Numbered from the stretch's first letter, positions 45,116 through 57,880 are shown. The stretch is 64,000 bases of DNA from Leeia speluncae (GCF_020564625.1 NZ_JAJBZT010000004.1:248001-312000); one strand, 5' to 3'. The notes: generated by a model from the sequence alone, not told the origin. Program-made: numbers and translations.

Positions 45116-48100
45116 ATGAAAGGTTTGCTCGATTTATTCAAGCAAGTAACACAAGACGAAGAGTTTGATGCCATTAAGATTGGCTTAGCTTCGCCTGAGA
45201 AAATCCGCTCATGGTCTTTCGGTGAAGTTAAAAAGCCTGAGACTATCAACTATCGTACATTCAAGCCTGAGCGTGATGGCCTATTTTGTGCTCGTATTTT
45301 TGGTCCTATTAAGGATTACGAGTGCTTGTGCGGGAAATATAAGCGTTTAAAACATCGTGGTGTTATTTGCGAAAAATGTGGCGTAGAGGTTACTTTAGCT
45401 AAAGTTCGTCGTGATCGCATGGGTCACATCGAGTTAGCTTCACCTACGGCTCATATTTGGTTCCTAAAATCATTACCTTCTCGTTTAGGTATGGTTTTAG
45501 ATATGACTCTACGTGATATCGAACGTGTATTGTACTTTGAAGCATACGTTGTGATCGAACCAGGTCTGACGCCGCTCAGCAAAGCACAGTTGTTGACTGA
45601 GGAAGATTATCTAGACAAAGTTGAAGAGTACGGTGATGAGTTCCGTGCTGTAATGGGTGCAGAAGGCGTTCGTGATTTACTTCGCGCTATTGATCTAGAG
45701 TCTGAGGTTGAAAAGCTACGTCGCGAGTTAGCCGCAACTGGTTCAGATACTAAAATTAAGAAAATTGCAAAACGTTTGAAAGTGCTTGAGGCTTTCCAGC
45801 GTTCTGGCATTAAACCAGATTGGATGGTAATGGAGGTGCTTCCTGTATTACCTCCAGATCTACGCCCATTGGTTCCATTGGATGGTGGCCGTTTTGCAAC
45901 TTCTGACCTAAACGATCTTTATCGTCGCGTAATCAACCGTAACAATCGTTTAAAACGCCTGTTAGAGTTGAAGGCGCCTGAAATTATCGTACGTAACGAA
46001 AAACGTATGTTGCAAGAAGCGGTCGACTCATTGTTAGACAACGGTCGTCGCGGTAAGGCAATGACTGGTGCGAATAAGCGTCCGTTGAAGTCTCTTGCCG
46101 ATATGATTAAAGGTAAGGGCGGTCGTTTCCGTCAAAACTTGCTAGGTAAGCGTGTTGACTATTCTGGTCGTTCGGTAATTGTGGTTGGACCACAGTTACG
46201 TTTACACCAATGTGGTCTTCCGAAGAAGATGGCGCTTGAATTATTCAAGCCATTCATTTTCCATAAACTAGAAGCGCTAGGTATTGCTACCACAATCAAA
46301 GCGGCGAAGCGTGAAGTTGAGCAAGAAACTCCTGTGGTTTGGGATATTCTTGAAGAAGTCATTCGTGAACATCCGATTCTGCTAAACCGTGCGCCTACTC
46401 TACACCGTTTAGGTATTCAAGCATTTGAGCCAGTACTAATTGAGGGTAAAGCAATTCAGTTGCACCCTCTAGTTTGTTCAGCATTTAACGCCGACTTTGA
46501 CGGTGACCAAATGGCTGTGCACGTACCGTTGTCTCTAGAAGCGCAAATGGAAGCACGCACATTGATGCTGGCTTCAAATAATGTGCTATCTCCAAGTAAC
46601 GGTGATCCAATTATTGTTCCTTCTCAGGATATTGTGTTGGGTCTCTACTACATCACGAGAGATAAAGTAAATGGTCGTGGTGAAGGTATGGCATTTGCTG
46701 ATGTTGCTGAAGCAATCCGTGCCTATGAAAATAAAGTAATCGAACTAAATACTCGTATTAAAGTACGTATTCGTGAGTGGATTCGTAACGAAGAAGATGA
46801 GTTCGAATTAAAGATTTCTCGTTACGAAACAACTGTCGGTCGCGCTATTCTTTCTGAAATTTTACCTAAAGGCATGCCGTTCACTTACGTGAATAAAGCG
46901 CTGAAAAAGAAAGAAATTTCAAAGCTGATTAACGCTTCATTCCGCCGTTGTGGGTTACGTGATACGGTGATTTTTGCTGATCAATTGATGTACACCGGTT
47001 TCACTTATGCAACCCGTGCTGGTATTTCAATCTGTATCGATGACATGCTGATTCCTACAGATAAGCAGAAGCTACTTGCAGAGGCAGAAAAAGAAGTTAA
47101 CGAAATTCAGGCACAATACACTTCGGGTCTTGTGACACAAGGTGAACGTTACAACAAAGTGGTGGATATCTGGGGTCGTGCAGGGGATCGCGTAGCTAAT
47201 GCGATGATGTCTGCGCTGAAGACAGAAAAAGTTGTAGATAAAGAAGGCAATACTGTCGATCAAGAGTCGTTCAATGCGATTTACATGATGGCTGACTCAG
47301 GTGCCCGTGGTTCTGCAGCTCAGATTCGTCAGTTGGCAGGTATGCGTGGTTTGATGGCCAAGCCGGATGGTTCGATTATTGAAACGCCGATTACCTCAAA
47401 CTTCCGTGAAGGTCTGAACGTTCTACAGTACTTTATTTCTACTCACGGTGCACGTAAAGGTTTGGCGGATACGGCACTGAAAACAGCGAACTCTGGTTAC
47501 TTAACACGTCGTCTAGTGGATGTGACACAAGATTTAGTAGTAATTGAGCAGGATTGCGGCACTAAGAATGGTGTGGCAATGAAAGCCGTTGTACAAGGCG
47601 GTGACGTTCTTGAGGCGCTACGTGATCGTATTCTAGGTCGTGTCGCCGCAACTGATGTTGTAAACCCAGAGAGTGGTGAGACAGTATTCGAAGCTGGTAC
47701 TTTGCTTGGTGAAGATGAAGTTGAGCAGATCGAAGCAATTGGTGTCGATGAAGTGAAGGTCCGTACCGCGCTGACATGTGAAACACGCTATGGTCTATGT
47801 GCTAAGTGTTATGGTCGTGATCTAGGTCGTGGGCACATCGTAAACGTAGGTGAAGCCGTTGGTGTGGTTGCTGCGCAGTCAATTGGTGAACCAGGTACTC
47901 AGCTTACAATGCGTACGTTCCACATCGGTGGTGCAGCGTCTCGTGCGGCGATGGCTAGCCAAGTTGAGACTAAGTCTAATGGTATCGTTCGCTTTGCCAA
48001 TATGCGTTATGTAACGAGCGCTAAAGGTGAGTTGGTTGCGATTTCACGTTCCGGTGAAGTGGTCATTACCGAAGATAGTGGTCGTGAGCGTGAGCGTCAC

Positions 48101-49291
48101 AAAGTGCCTTATGGAGCTACTTTGCAAGTAATTGATGGTGCAGTGGTGAAGGCTGGTCAAGTACTGGCAACATGGGATCCGCACACACGTCCAATTATTA
48201 CTGAGTACGCTGGTCAAGTTAAGTTTGAAAACGTTGAAGAAGGTGTAACTGTTGCTAAGCAGATTGACGAAGTAACAGGTCTTTCAACATTGGTTGTTAT
48301 CGATCCTAAGCGTAGAGCTGGCTCTACAAAAGGTGTTCGCCCACAGGTTAAACTGCTAGATGAACAAGGTAACGAAGTTAAGCTGACAGGTACAGATACA
48401 TCAGTAAATATTACATTCCAAGTAGGATGTATTATTTCTGTTAAAGATGGTCAGTCTGTAAATGTTGGTGATGTGCTTGCACGTATTCCACAAGAGTCTT
48501 CAAAGACTCGTGATATTACCGGTGGTCTACCGCGTGTTGCAGAGTTGTTTGAAGCTCGTTCACCAAAAGATGCAGGTATGTTGGCAGAAATTACTGGAAC
48601 AGTTTCATTTGGTAAAGATACCAAAGGTAAACAACGTCTAGTATTGACAGATCTTGATGGTGTTGCACATGAGTACCTGATTCCAAAAGACAAGCATGTA
48701 TTAGTACATGATGGTCAAGTGGTAAATAAAGGTGAAACGATTGTCGACGGCCCAGTAGATCCGCATGACATCTTGCGCTTGCAAGGTATCGAAGCACTAT
48801 CTCGCTACATTACTGAAGAGGTTCAAGAGGTTTACCGTCTGCAGGGTGTGAAAATTAACGATAAGCACATTGAAGTAATTGTTCGTCAGATGCTTCGTCG
48901 CGTTATCATTTCAAACTCTGGTGAAACCGCCTTTATTCAGGGTGAGCAAGTAGAGCGTGCTGACGTATTAATTCAAAATGAAAAAGCAGTTGCAGAAGGA
49001 AGAGAACCGGCAGAATATGAAAATATTCTACTAGGTATTACTAAGGCATCTCTATCAACTGACTCTTTCATTTCTGCTGCGTCGTTCCAGGAAACAACTC
49101 GCGTGTTGACTGAAGCTGCGATCATGGGCAAGAAAGATGACTTACGTGGATTGAAAGAAAACGTAATCGTTGGTCGATTGATCCCAGCAGGTACAGGTTT
49201 GGCATACCACAGTGCTAGACATCGTGCCGAAGCAGTTGAAAATCAAGAAGTTCAATCTACCCAAGAAGTTGACGTAGAAGTAACAGAATAA
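45116..49291 (+). CDS. rpoC: RNA polymerase beta' subunit
   Basis: 1391 residues. The N-terminal zinc site is Cys70, Cys72, Cys85 and Cys88. The magnesium triad NADFDGDQ has Asp460, Asp462 and Asp464, the same numbers as in enteric RpoC. The second zinc region has [20 protein letters not shown] lies upstream of the ATG. The C-terminal tail is rich in Glu, Gln and Val. It ends in front of a composite hairpin and promoter. Confidence 0.99.
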   Translation: MKGLLDLFKQVTQDEEFDAIKIGLASPEKIRSWSFGEVKKPETINYRTFKPERDGLFCARIFGPIKDYECLCGKYKRLKHRGVICEKCGVEVTLAKVRRDRMGHIELASPTAHIWFLKSLPSRLGMVLDMTLRDIERVLYFEAYVVIEPGLTPLSKAQLLTEEDYLDKVEEYGDEFRAVMGAEGVRDLLRAIDLESEVEKLRRELAATGSDTKIKKIAKRLKVLEAFQRSGIKPDWMVMEVLPVLPPDLRPLVPLDGGRFATSDLNDLYRRVINRNNRLKRLLELKAPEIIVRNEKRMLQEAVDSLLDNGRRGKAMTGANKRPLKSLADMIKGKGGRFRQNLLGKRVDYSGRSVIVVGPQLRLHQCGLPKKMALELFKPFIFHKLEALGIATTIKAAKREVEQETPVVWDILEEVIREHPILLNRAPTLHRLGIQAFEPVLIEGKAIQLHPLVCSAFNADFDGDQMAVHVPLSLEAQMEARTLMLASNNVLSPSNGDPIIVPSQDIVLGLYYITRDKVNGRGEGMAFADVAEAIRAYENKVIELNTRIKVRIREWIRNEEDEFELKISRYETTVGRAILSEILPKGMPFTYVNKALKKKEISKLINASFRRCGLRDTVIFADQLMYTGFTYATRAGISICIDDMLIPTDKQKLLAEAEKEVNEIQAQYTSGLVTQGERYNKVVDIWGRAGDRVANAMMSALKTEKVVDKEGNTVDQESFNAIYMMADSGARGSAAQIRQLAGMRGLMAKPDGSIIETPITSNFREGLNVLQYFISTHGARKGLADTALKTANSGYLTRRLVDVTQDLVVIEQDCGTKNGVAMKAVVQGGDVLEALRDRILGRVAATDVVNPESGETVFEAGTLLGEDEVEQIEAIGVDEVKVRTALTCETRYGLCAKCYGRDLGRGHIVNVGEAVGVVAAQSIGEPGTQLTMRTFHIGGAASRAAMASQVETKSNGIVRFANMRYVTSAKGELVAISRSGEVVITEDSGRERERHKVPYGATLQVIDGAVVKAGQVLATWDPHTRPIITEYAGQVKFENVEEGVTVAKQIDEVTGLSTLVVIDPKRRAGSTKGVRPQVKLLDEQGNEVKLTGTDTSVNITFQVGCIISVKDGQSVNVGDVLARIPQESSKTRDITGGLPRVAELFEARSPKDAGMLAEITGTVSFGKDTKGKQRLVLTDLDGVAHEYLIPKDKHVLVHDGQVVNKGETIVDGPVDPHDILRLQGIEALSRYITEEVQEVYRLQGVKINDKHIEVIVRQMLRRVIISNSGETAFIQGEQVERADVLIQNEKAVAEGREPAEYENILLGITKASLSTDSFISAASFQETTRVLTEAAIMGKKDDLRGLKENVIVGRLIPAGTGLAYHSARHRAEAVENQEVQSTQEVDVEVTE

Positions 49292-49302
49292 AGTGAAAAG
49301 CC

Positions 49303-49350
49303 TTTGGCCCCTTGCATGGTTCTTGACATGGAACTTTGCCGGGGGCTAAA
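49303..49350 (+). other. Hairpin after rpoC that contains the rpsL promoter
   Basis: TTTGGCCCC (49303-49311) pairs with GGGGCTAAA (49342-49350), with an inner GTTC/GAAC. Only ATCTTT follows, so it is a weak terminator at best. The -35 element of the rpsL promoter lies in the loop region and the -10 in the 3' arm. Confidence 0.5.
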
Positions 49351-49352
49351 AT
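49323..49352 (+). promoter_or_regulatory. Promoter of the str operon (rpsL-rpsG-fusA-tuf)
   Basis: Perfect TTGACA at 49323-49328, an 18-base spacer and TAAAAT (5 of 6) at 49347-49352. The predicted start near 49358 is 57 bases upstream of rpsL. Confidence 0.75.
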
Positions 49353-49368
49353 CTTTGACCTTTAGATT

Positions 49369-49400
49369 CGGCGGAATTTTTTATTCGCCGTGTTTTTATA
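49369..49400 (+). terminator. Leader hairpin with T-run (attenuator candidate) before rpsL
   Basis: CGGCGGAAT (49369-49377) pairs with ATTCGCCG (49383-49390) with one bulged G, and TGTTTTTAT follows. It lies at about +11 to +32 of the predicted rpsL transcript and ends just before the ribosome binding site. It could limit rpoC readthrough and str-operon transcription alike. Confidence 0.6.
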
Positions 49401-49414
49401 TTTAGGAAGAAACA

Positions 49415-49789
49415 ATGCCAACAATTAACCAGCTTGTTCGCAAGCCACGTAAAAGTGAAGTGGTGAAAAGCAAGGTGCCTGCATTAAATGCATGCCCACA
49501 AAAGCGCGGTGTATGTACACGTGTTTACACAACAACACCTAAAAAGCCAAACTCTGCTTTGCGTAAAGTATGTAAAGTGCGTCTAACTAACGGTTTTGAA
49601 GTGATTTCTTACATTGGTGGTGAAGGCCACAACTTGCAAGAGCACTCTGTTGTATTGATCCGTGGTGGTCGTGTAAAAGATTTGCCAGGTGTTCGTTATC
49701 ACACAGTTCGTGGTAGCTTGGATACTGCAGGTGTTAAAGATCGTAAGCAGTCACGTTCTAAATATGGTGCAAAGCGTCCTAAGGCTTAA
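49415..49789 (+). CDS. rpsL: Small ribosomal subunit protein S12
   Basis: Decoding-centre protein, 124 residues. TPKKPNS at 41-47 and [12 protein letters not shown] are wild type at the positions where streptomycin-resistance changes occur. AGGAAG lies upstream of the ATG. First gene of the str operon. Confidence 0.99.
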   Translation: MPTINQLVRKPRKSEVVKSKVPALNACPQKRGVCTRVYTTTPKKPNSALRKVCKVRLTNGFEVISYIGGEGHNLQEHSVVLIRGGRVKDLPGVRYHTVRGSLDTAGVKDRKQSRSKYGAKRPKA

Positions 49790-49873
49790 TTGCTGGTCGT
49801 TTTGACAGATAGGCGAATCTATTCGTCGAGTAAGTGATCTACTGATGTAGATTTTGAGCGTTAGCTCAACTGA

Positions 49874-50365
<492 letters not shown>

Positions 50366-50411
50366 GCAATAGCAAGTAAAGATTTTTAACTATTGGATAA
50401 GGTAGCGAGCC

Positions 50412-52508
50412 GTGGCACGTAAAACCCCTATCGAACGTTATCGTAATATTGGTATCAGTGCTCACATTGATGCTGGTAAAACAACTACGACAGAACGTAT
50501 TTTATTTTATACCGGTGTGTCTCACAAAATTGGTGAGGTTCATGACGGTGCAGCGACCATGGACTGGATGGAACAAGAGCAGGAGCGTGGTATTACTATT
50601 ACCTCTGCTGCTACAACTTGTTACTGGAAAGGTATGGATGGCCGTTTTCCAGAGCATCACATCAACATTATTGATACCCCAGGACACGTAGACTTCACAA
50701 TTGAAGTTGAGCGTTCAATGCGTGTGCTTGATGGCGCATGTATGGTGTATTGTGCTGTGGGTGGTGTTCAGCCGCAGTCTGAAACTGTATGGCGTCAAGC
50801 AAACAAGTATGGTGTTCCTCGCCTTGCTTTTGTTAATAAAATGGACCGCCAGGGTGCAAACTTCTTCCGTGTGCATGATCAAATGCGTCAACGCTTGAAA
50901 GCTAACCCTGTGCCATTGCAGGTACCTATCGGTGCGGAAGACAAGTTTGAAGGCGTGATCGACTTGATCAGCATGAAAGCTGTCTACTGGGATGATGCTT
51001 CTCAAGGTATGAAGTTTGAATTGCGTGACATTCCTGCTGACTTGGCTGACGAAGCTAATGAATGGCGCGAGAAAATGGTCGAGGCTGCAGCTGAGTCTTC
51101 AGAAGAAATGATGAATAAATACCTTGAAGAAGGTGATTTGTCTGTTGAAGATATCAAAGCTGGTATTCGCCATCGCACTATTGGTTGCGAAATCATTCCA
51201 ATGCTTTGTGGTACAGCTTTTAAAAATAAAGGTGTTCAGGCTATGCTTGATGCCGTTATTGAATTCTTGCCAGCACCAACAGACATTCCACCGGTTAAAG
51301 GTGAGAATGAAGATGGTACCCCTGCTGAGCGTAAGGCGCAGGATAGCGAGCCATTCTCTTCATTGGCATTTAAGCTAATGAATGATCCGTACGTTGGTCA
51401 GTTAACCTTCTTCCGTGTGTATTCTGGTGTTGTTAAGTCTGGTGATACAGTTTACAACTCTGTGAAGGGTAAGAAAGAACGTATTGGTCGTATTGTTCAG
51501 ATGCATGCAGCGGATCGTAAAGAGATCGAAGAAGTTCGTGCAGGTGATATTGCCGCGGCCATTGGTCTGAAGGATGTGACTACTGGCGAGACACTTTGCG
51601 ATTTGGATAAAGTGATTACCCTTGAGCGCATGGAGTTCCCTGAGCCAGTAATTCACGTGGCTGTTGAGCCGAAGACAAAAGCTGACCAAGAAAAAATGGG
51701 TTTTGCATTGGGTCGCTTGGCAAAAGAAGATCCTTCATTCCGTGTTCGTACAGATGAAGAGTCTGGCCAGACAATTATTTCAGGTATGGGTGAATTGCAC
51801 CTTGAGATTATTGTTGACCGTATGAAGCGTGAATTCAGTGTTGAAGCGAACGTTGGTGCGCCTCAAGTTGCTTACCGTGAAACTATTCGCCAATCTGTTG
51901 AGAGTGAAGCGAAACACGTTAAGCAGTCTGGTGGTAAGGGTCAGTACGGTCACGTTGTACTGAAGCTTGAGCCAATGGGTGAAGGTGGTGGCTACGAGTT
52001 TGTTGATGAGATCAAGGGTGGTGTAATTCCTCGTGAATTTATCCCGTCTTGCGACAAAGGTATTCAAGATACATTGAAGAACGGTGTGGTGGCTGGATAT
52101 CCGGTTGTGGATGTTCGTGCGCGCTTGATCTTTGGTTCATACCACGATGTTGACTCGTCTCAGTTGGCGTTCGAATTAGCTGCTTCAATGGCTTTCAAAG
52201 ATGGTATGCGTAAGGCGCAGCCGGTGCTGCTAGAGCCAATGATGGCGGTTGAGATTGAAACACCAGAAGAATACATGGGTGATATCATGGGTGACTTGTC
52301 ATCACGTCGCGGTATTATTCAGGGTATGGATGACAATCCGGCTGGTGGTAAAATGATTAAGGCTGAAGTTCCGTTGTCTGAAATGTTTGGTTACTCAACT
52401 ACACTGCGCTCTATGTCGCAGGGTCGTGCAACCTACTCAATGGAATTCAAACACTATTCAGAGGCTCCGCGTAACGTGGCTGAAGCTGTTGTAAACAGCA
52501 AGAAATAA
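50412..52508 (+). CDS. fusA: Elongation factor G
   Basis: Translocase GTPase of 698 residues with a GTG start. The P-loop AHIDAGKTT is at 17-25, followed by DTPGHVDF and NKMDRQGA. Domains II to V are complete and end AVVNSKK. Third gene of the str operon, 20 bases before the second tuf. Confidence 0.99.
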   Translation: MARKTPIERYRNIGISAHIDAGKTTTTERILFYTGVSHKIGEVHDGAATMDWMEQEQERGITITSAATTCYWKGMDGRFPEHHINIIDTPGHVDFTIEVERSMRVLDGACMVYCAVGGVQPQSETVWRQANKYGVPRLAFVNKMDRQGANFFRVHDQMRQRLKANPVPLQVPIGAEDKFEGVIDLISMKAVYWDDASQGMKFELRDIPADLADEANEWREKMVEAAAESSEEMMNKYLEEGDLSVEDIKAGIRHRTIGCEIIPMLCGTAFKNKGVQAMLDAVIEFLPAPTDIPPVKGENEDGTPAERKAQDSEPFSSLAFKLMNDPYVGQLTFFRVYSGVVKSGDTVYNSVKGKKERIGRIVQMHAADRKEIEEVRAGDIAAAIGLKDVTTGETLCDLDKVITLERMEFPEPVIHVAVEPKTKADQEKMGFALGRLAKEDPSFRVRTDEESGQTIISGMGELHLEIIVDRMKREFSVEANVGAPQVAYRETIRQSVESEAKHVKQSGGKGQYGHVVLKLEPMGEGGGYEFVDEIKGGVIPREFIPSCDKGIQDTLKNGVVAGYPVVDVRARLIFGSYHDVDSSQLAFELAASMAFKDGMRKAQPVLLEPMMAVEIETPEEYMGDIMGDLSSRRGIIQGMDDNPAGGKMIKAEVPLSEMFGYSTTLRSMSQGRATYSMEFKHYSEAPRNVAEAVVNSKK

Positions 52509-52528
52509 TTTAATAAAGGATATGGCAA

Positions 52529-53719
52529 ATGGCTAAGGAAAAATTCACGCGGACGAAGCCGCACGTAAACGTAGGTACTATCGGTCACGTTGACCATGGT
52601 AAAACTACATTGACAGCAGCGATCACTACAATTCTTTCTAAGAAATTTGGTGGCGAAGCTAAGGGTTACGATCAGATTGATAGCGCGCCAGAAGAAAAGG
52701 CGCGTGGTATTACGATTAACACAGCACACGTAGAGTATGAGACAGAAACACGTCACTACGCTCACGTTGACTGCCCAGGTCACGCTGACTATGTTAAGAA
52801 CATGATTACTGGTGCAGCGCAGATGGATGGCGCGATTCTAGTATGTTCGGCAGCTGATGGTCCTATGCCACAAACTCGCGAGCACATCTTGTTGGCTCGT
52901 CAGGTTGGTGTTCCATACATCATCGTGTTCTTGAACAAAGCAGACATGGTTGATGATGCTGAGTTGCTAGAGTTGGTTGAGATGGAAGTTCGTGAATTGC
53001 TATCTAGCTACGACTTCCCAGGTGATGATACTCCAATCGTTATCGGTTCTGCTAAGTTGGCGTTGGAAGGTGATCAAGGTCAATACGGCGAGCCAGCAAT
53101 TCACAAGCTAGCTGAAGCTTTGGATTCTTATATTCCAGAGCCAGAGCGTGCAGTTGATGGTACTTTCTTGATGCCAGTTGAAGATGTATTCTCAATTTCT
53201 GGTCGTGGTACAGTGGTTACCGGCCGTATTGAGCGTGGTATCGTTAAAGTTGGTGAAGAAGTTGAGATTGTTGGTCTGAAAGCAACTCAGAAAACAACAT
53301 GTACCGGTGTTGAAATGTTCCGTAAGTTGTTGGATCAAGGTCAAGCTGGTGATAACGTTGGTGTATTGTTGCGTGGTACAAAGCGTGAAGACGTTGAGCG
53401 CGGTCAAGTATTGGCTAAGCCAGCATCTATCAACCCACACACAAAATTCAGCGCAGAAGTTTACGTGTTGTCTAAAGATGAAGGTGGTCGTCATACACCA
53501 TTCTTCAATGGCTATCGTCCACAGTTCTACTTCCGTACAACAGACGTAACTGGTGCAGTTGAATTGCCAGAAGGTACAGAAATGGTGATGCCAGGTGATA
53601 ACGTGTCAATCAAAGTTGCTTTGATTGCTCCGATCGCGATGGAAGACGGTTTGCGTTTTGCTATTCGTGAAGGTGGTCGTACCGTAGGTGCGGGCGTTGT
53701 TGCTAAGATCATCGAGTAA
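52529..53719 (+). CDS. tuf: Elongation factor Tu (copy 2)
   Basis: Second EF-Tu gene, 396 residues, at its classical str-operon place. AAAGGA lies 9 bases upstream of the ATG. The coding DNA appears identical to the copy at 36185 from start to stop codon, and similarity stops within a base or two on either side. rpsJ follows after 12 bases. Confidence 0.98.
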   Translation: MAKEKFTRTKPHVNVGTIGHVDHGKTTLTAAITTILSKKFGGEAKGYDQIDSAPEEKARGITINTAHVEYETETRHYAHVDCPGHADYVKNMITGAAQMDGAILVCSAADGPMPQTREHILLARQVGVPYIIVFLNKADMVDDAELLELVEMEVRELLSSYDFPGDDTPIVIGSAKLALEGDQGQYGEPAIHKLAEALDSYIPEPERAVDGTFLMPVEDVFSISGRGTVVTGRIERGIVKVGEEVEIVGLKATQKTTCTGVEMFRKLLDQGQAGDNVGVLLRGTKREDVERGQVLAKPASINPHTKFSAEVYVLSKDEGGRHTPFFNGYRPQFYFRTTDVTGAVELPEGTEMVMPGDNVSIKVALIAPIAMEDGLRFAIREGGRTVGAGVVAKIIE

Positions 53720-53731
53720 TTGGAGTTAATG

Positions 53732-54043
53732 ATGCAAAGCCAAAAAATTCGTATCAGATTAAAAGCTTTCGATTATCAGTTAATTGATCGTTCTGCTCAA
53801 GAGATTGTTGATACTGCAAAGCGCACTGGTGCTGTTGTAAAAGGTCCGGTTCCGTTGCCAACAAAAATCGAGCGTTTTGATATCTTGCGTTCACCGCACG
53901 TAAACAAAACATCGCGAGATCAGTTTGAGATTAGAACTCATATGCGTCTAATGGATATTGTTGACCCAACGGATAAAACTGTTGACGCATTGATGAAGTT
54001 GGATTTGCCAGCTGGTGTAGATGTAGAAATCAAGTTGCAATAA
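53732..54043 (+). CDS. rpsJ: Small ribosomal subunit protein S10
   Basis: Also the NusE antitermination factor. I use ATG 53732 ([16 protein letters not shown]), giving the standard 103 residues, because GGAG at 53722-53725 is 6 bases away; the adjacent ATG is only 3 away. It follows tuf with a 12-base gap, so it belongs to the str transcript, and a strong terminator separates it from rplC. Confidence 0.97.
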   Translation: MQSQKIRIRLKAFDYQLIDRSAQEIVDTAKRTGAVVKGPVPLPTKIERFDILRSPHVNKTSRDQFEIRTHMRLMDIVDPTDKTVDALMKLDLPAGVDVEIKLQ

Positions 54044-54063
54044 ATTTGATTTGTAGTTAGAAT
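54035..54063 (+). promoter_or_regulatory. Candidate promoter of rplC and downstream S10-operon genes
   Basis: TTGCAA (54035-54040, 4 of 6), a 17-base spacer and TAGAAT (54058-54063, 5 of 6), overlapping the 3' end of rpsJ. The predicted start near 54070 falls inside the 5' arm of the terminator stem. The same -35 and spacing are seen at rplN. Confidence 0.55.
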
Positions 54064-54065
54064 AG

Positions 54066-54095
54066 CGGGCTCACTCCTAAAGTGAGCCCGTTTTT
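54066..54095 (+). terminator. Strong terminator between rpsJ and rplC
   Basis: Perfect 10-bp stem CGGGCTCACT (54066-54075) with AGTGAGCCCG (54081-54090), followed by TTTTT. It lies inside what is one S10 operon in enterics, 46 bases before rplC. Confidence 0.9.
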
Positions 54096-54141
54096 CTTTA
54101 TTATTCGGTCAATCGTAACCGAACCTGAAAAGGAAATTAAT

Positions 54142-54786
54142 ATGAGTCTAGGACTTGTTGGTCGCAAGGTTGGCATGACTCGCATTTTTGCTGATGATGG
54201 AATTTCTATCCCGGTAACAGTGCTTGATGTGTCTAAAAACCGCGTGGCACAAATTAAAACGCTAGCAACCGATGGTTATTCTGCTGTGCAAGTTGCAGCA
54301 GGTGAGCAAAAGGCTAGCCGTGTAAATAAGGCGTTGGCAGGACATTTTGCAAAAGCAGGTGTTGAAGCTGCTCGCGAATTAGTTGAGTTTCCATTGGATG
54401 CAGAGGCTTTGGCTTCTTTGCAGCCTGGACAGGTGTTGTCAGTTGAAATTTTTGCTGCAGGACAGTTGGTCGATGTGACTGGTACTAGTCTTGGTAAAGG
54501 TTTTTCTGGTGCTATCAAGCGTCACAACTTTAGCTCTAACCGTGCTTCTCACGGTAACTCTATCTCTCATAATTCTCCAGGTTCAATTGGTCAAGCGCAG
54601 GATCCAGGTCGTGTTTTCCCTGGTAAGCGTATGGCTGGTCAGTACGGTAATGTAAAGCGTACAGTGCAGAATCTAGAAGTTGTGCGTGTAGATGTGGAGC
54701 GTCAATTGCTTTTGGTTAAGGGTGCTGTCCCTGGCTCAAAAGAAGGGCGTGTTGTGATTCGTCCAGCTGTGAAGGCGGGTGCATAA
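54142..54786 (+). CDS. rplC: Large ribosomal subunit protein L3
   Basis: 214 residues from ATG 54142 ([16 protein letters not shown]), with AAAAGGAA upstream. An in-frame frame begins inside the terminator but is not the start. [36 protein letters not shown] is the L3 signature. First gene after the internal terminator. Confidence 0.98.
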   Translation: MSLGLVGRKVGMTRIFADDGISIPVTVLDVSKNRVAQIKTLATDGYSAVQVAAGEQKASRVNKALAGHFAKAGVEAARELVEFPLDAEALASLQPGQVLSVEIFAAGQLVDVTGTSLGKGFSGAIKRHNFSSNRASHGNSISHNSPGSIGQAQDPGRVFPGKRMAGQYGNVKRTVQNLEVVRVDVERQLLLVKGAVPGSKEGRVVIRPAVKAGA

Positions 54787-55406
54787 TGGAATTGAAAGTT
54801 GTTAACGATTCAGGTGCAGTTGTTGGTGCGTTGGATGTTTCTGATGCATTGTTTGCACGTGACTATAATGAAGATTTAGTGCATCAAATTATTACTGCGT
54901 ATCGCGCAAATGGCCGCTCAGGCAATCGCGCTCAAAAAGGTCGTAGTGAGATTGCTAAGTCTACTCGTAAACCTTTCCGTCAAAAAGGTACCGGCCGTGC
55001 ACGTGCTGGTATGGCGTCAAGCCCAATTTGGCGTGGGGGTGGTAAGATTTTCCCTAATTCTCCAGAGGAAAACTTTACACAAAAAGTAAACCGTAAAATG
55101 TATCGTGCAGGTGTTGCGGTTATCTTGTCTCAATTGGTTCGTGAAGAGCGTTTGGTTGTGCTTGATACGCTTGCTGTTGATGCACCAAAAACCAAAATCT
55201 TCGCTGGTAAATTGAAGTCTTTGGGTCTTGATAGCGCACTGTTTGTTGCTGATCAAATCGACGAGAACTTATTTTTGTCATCACGCAATGTAGCTAATGC
55301 CTTGGTGTTGGAAGTTCGTGAAGCGGATCCAGTTAGTCTGGTTAAGTATGACAAAGTTGTGCTAACTCGTGATGCGGTTAAGCGTTTTGAGGAGTTGTTA
55401 GCATGA
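54786..55406 (+). CDS. rplD: Large ribosomal subunit protein L4
   Basis: 206 residues; exit-tunnel protein and, in enterics, repressor of the S10 operon. The extended loop has [31 protein letters not shown]. The start overlaps the rplC stop by one base. Whether L4 acts on the hairpin before rplC is unknown. Confidence 0.98.
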   Translation: MELKVVNDSGAVVGALDVSDALFARDYNEDLVHQIITAYRANGRSGNRAQKGRSEIAKSTRKPFRQKGTGRARAGMASSPIWRGGGKIFPNSPEENFTQKVNRKMYRAGVAVILSQLVREERLVVLDTLAVDAPKTKIFAGKLKSLGLDSALFVADQIDENLFLSSRNVANALVLEVREADPVSLVKYDKVVLTRDAVKRFEELLA

Positions 55407-55705
55407 GCTTGAGTCAAGAACGTCTATATCAGGTTTTGTTGGCGCCACAAGTTTCTGAAAAAAGCACTCGTATTGCTGAAAAATATGAGCAAGTTGTTTT
55501 CAAGGTGACAACTGATGCAACTAAGCCAGAAATTAAAGCGGCAGTAGAAATGCTGTTTAAAGTTCAGGTTGAGTCTGTTCAAGTGATCAATATGAAAGGC
55601 AAGCAGAAACGCTTTGGCCGTACAGTTGGTCGTCGCAAAGACTGGAAGAAAGCATTTGTTTGCTTGAAGCCTGGTCAAGAGATTAACTTCGCGGCCGGTG
55701 AGTGA
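55403..55705 (+). CDS. rplW: Large ribosomal subunit protein L23
   Basis: 100 residues; tunnel-exit protein that docks trigger factor and [27 protein letters not shown] and [23 protein letters not shown] are family blocks. The start overlaps the rplD stop by 4 bases (ATGA). Confidence 0.98.
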   Translation: MSLSQERLYQVLLAPQVSEKSTRIAEKYEQVVFKVTTDATKPEIKAAVEMLFKVQVESVQVINMKGKQKRFGRTVGRRKDWKKAFVCLKPGQEINFAAGE

Positions 55706-55715
55706 GGAGTAGGTT

Positions 55716-56549
55716 ATGCCAATCGTTAAAGTTAAACCGACATCAGCAGGTCGTCGTGCTGTTGTTAAGGTCGTAACGCCAGAGCTGTACAAAGGTCGTC
55801 CACACGCAGCATTGCTTGAGCGTAAGACTAAGACAGCTGGTCGTAATAATAATGGTCACATTACTACCCGTCATATGGGTGGTGGTCATAAGCAACATTA
55901 TCGCGTAATCGATTTTCGTCGTAACAAGGATGGAATTCCTGCGGTTGTTGAGCGTATCGAATACGATCCAAACCGTACTGCGCACATTGCTTTGGTCTGC
56001 TATGCAGATGGCGAGCGTCGTTACATTATTGCTAACAAAGGTCTAAAGGCTGGTGCTCAGGTAATGAGCGGTTCTGAGGCGCCTATCAAGGTGGGTAATG
56101 CACTGCCTTTGCGCAATATTCCAGTAGGTTCTACTATTTGTTGTATCGAAATGAAGCCTGGTAAAGGTGCCCAGTTGGCACGCTCTGCTGGTACTTCGGT
56201 TCAGTTGCTAGCTCGTGAAGGTTTGTACGCTCAGTTGCGTCTTCGTTCAGGTGAGATCCGTAAGGTTCATGTTGACTGCCGCGCAACCATCGGTGAAGTG
56301 GGTCATGAAGAGCATAACCTGCGTTCATACGGCAAGGCTGGTGTAATGCGCTGGTTGGGTATTCGTCCTACAGTTCGTGGCGTGGCTATGAACCCTATTG
56401 ATCACCCACACGGTGGTGGTGAAGGACGTACTTCTGCTGGTCGTCATCCGGTTAGCCCATGGGGTCAAAAAACCAAGGGTCTACGTACACGTAGCAACAA
56501 ACGCACTTCTAATATGATCGTGCGTCGTCGTTATTCGAATAAAGGGTAA
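55716..56549 (+). CDS. rplB: Large ribosomal subunit protein L2
   Basis: 277 residues; peptidyl-transferase-region protein. [28 protein letters not shown] and the catalytic-region [21 protein letters not shown] are present, including the conserved His. Follows rplW by 10 bases. Confidence 0.99.
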   Translation: MPIVKVKPTSAGRRAVVKVVTPELYKGRPHAALLERKTKTAGRNNNGHITTRHMGGGHKQHYRVIDFRRNKDGIPAVVERIEYDPNRTAHIALVCYADGERRYIIANKGLKAGAQVMSGSEAPIKVGNALPLRNIPVGSTICCIEMKPGKGAQLARSAGTSVQLLAREGLYAQLRLRSGEIRKVHVDCRATIGEVGHEEHNLRSYGKAGVMRWLGIRPTVRGVAMNPIDHPHGGGEGRTSAGRHPVSPWGQKTKGLRTRSNKRTSNMIVRRRYSNKG

Positions 56550-56554
56550 TTTTC

Positions 56555-56830
56555 ATGGCACGTTCTATTAAGAAAGGCCCATTTGTCGATGGCCATCTGC
56601 TGAAGAAAGTGGAAACCGTGCGTTCGACTAATGATAAGCGTCCAATCAAAACTTGGTCTCGTCGTTCAACAATTCTTCCTGATTTTGTTGGTCTGACAAT
56701 CGCTGTTCACAACGGTCGTCAACATGTTCCAGTTTATGTTAACGAAAACATGGTTGGTCACAAATTGGGCGAGTTTGCTTTGACTCGAACATTTAAAGGT
56801 CATGCTGCCGATAAAAAGGCTAAGCGTTAA
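56555..56830 (+). CDS. rpsS: Small ribosomal subunit protein S19
   Basis: 91 residues. [17 protein letters not shown] and the C-terminal [21 protein letters not shown] are standard. Head protein that contacts 23S at the A-site bridge. Confidence 0.98.
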   Translation: MARSIKKGPFVDGHLLKKVETVRSTNDKRPIKTWSRRSTILPDFVGLTIAVHNGRQHVPVYVNENMVGHKLGEFALTRTFKGHAADKKAKR

Positions 56831-56839
56831 GGGGGTTTT

Positions 56840-57169
56840 ATGCAAGTTTCTGCTGTCTTGAAAAATGCCCGCCTGTCAGCGCAAAAGTGCCGACTGGTGG
56901 CTGACTTGGTTCGTGGTAAATCTGTTGACCAAGCTTTGAATATTCTTCAGTTCTCACCTAAAAAAGGTGCTGAATTGATTCGTGCACTTCTAGAGTCTGC
57001 GATTGCAAATGCAGAGCACAATGAAGGTGCGGATATCGATACGCTGAAGATTACTACTATTTATGTTGATAAAGGACCTTCTTTGAAGCGTTTCTCTGCC
57101 CGTGCTAAGGGTCGTGGAAACCGTATCGAGAAGCAAACTTGTCACGTTACGCTAACTGTTGGTGAGTAA
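56840..57169 (+). CDS. rplV: Large ribosomal subunit protein L22
   Basis: 109 residues. [27 protein letters not shown] and the beta-hairpin [23 protein letters not shown], which lines the exit tunnel, are intact. Follows rpsS by 9 bases. Confidence 0.98.
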   Translation: MQVSAVLKNARLSAQKCRLVADLVRGKSVDQALNILQFSPKKGAELIRALLESAIANAEHNEGADIDTLKITTIYVDKGPSLKRFSARAKGRGNRIEKQTCHVTLTVGE

Positions 57170-57178
57170 GGAATAACC

Positions 57179-57880
57179 ATGGGACAGAAAATTCATCCAA
57201 CCGGGTTCCGACTGGCAGTGACCAAAAACTGGTCTTCTAAGTGGTACGCTAGTAGTCGTAACTTCGGCGCTATGTTGAACGAAGATATCAAGGTTCGTGA
57301 ATATCTGAAGAAGAAATTGGCGCACGCAGCTGTTGCTCGTATTGTTATTGAGCGTCCAGCAAAAAATGCAAAAATTACCATTCACAGTGCACGTCCTGGT
57401 GTTGTAATTGGTAAAAAAGGTGAAGATATTGAGGTGTTGCGCGCTGACCTGCAAAAATTGCTAGGTGTGCCTGTTCACGTGAATATCGAAGAAGTTCGTA
57501 AGCCAGAATTAGATTCTCAGCTAATTGCGGATAGTATTGCTGCTCAGCTTGAAAAGCGCGTGATGTTCCGTCGTGCAATGAAGCGTGCTATGCAGAATGC
57601 AATGCGTCTAGGTGCTCAGGGTATCAAAATCATGAGTTCTGGCCGTCTAAATGGTATCGATATTGCGCGTACTGAATGGTATCGTGAAGGACGTGTGCCT
57701 TTGCATACTCTTCGTGCTGATATTGACTATGCTACTTCAGAAGCCAAAACTACCTACGGTATTATTGGTATTAAAGTTTGGGTCTATAAAGGCGAACAAG
57801 GTTCTCAACCTGTTGTTGCTGCAGTAGAGCCAGAGAAGAAATCTCGTAAGTCGGGGGCTAAGCATGCTGCAACCAACTAG
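57179..57880 (+). CDS. rpsC: Small ribosomal subunit protein S3
   Basis: 233 residues; mRNA-entry protein. [23 protein letters not shown] begins it, the KH domain has [21 protein letters not shown], and the C-terminal domain has [10 protein letters not shown]. Its 3' end overlaps rplP by 17 bases. Confidence 0.98.
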   Translation: MGQKIHPTGFRLAVTKNWSSKWYASSRNFGAMLNEDIKVREYLKKKLAHAAVARIVIERPAKNAKITIHSARPGVVIGKKGEDIEVLRADLQKLLGVPVHVNIEEVRKPELDSQLIADSIAAQLEKRVMFRRAMKRAMQNAMRLGAQGIKIMSSGRLNGIDIARTEWYREGRVPLHTLRADIDYATSEAKTTYGIIGIKVWVYKGEQGSQPVVAAVEPEKKSRKSGAKHAATN

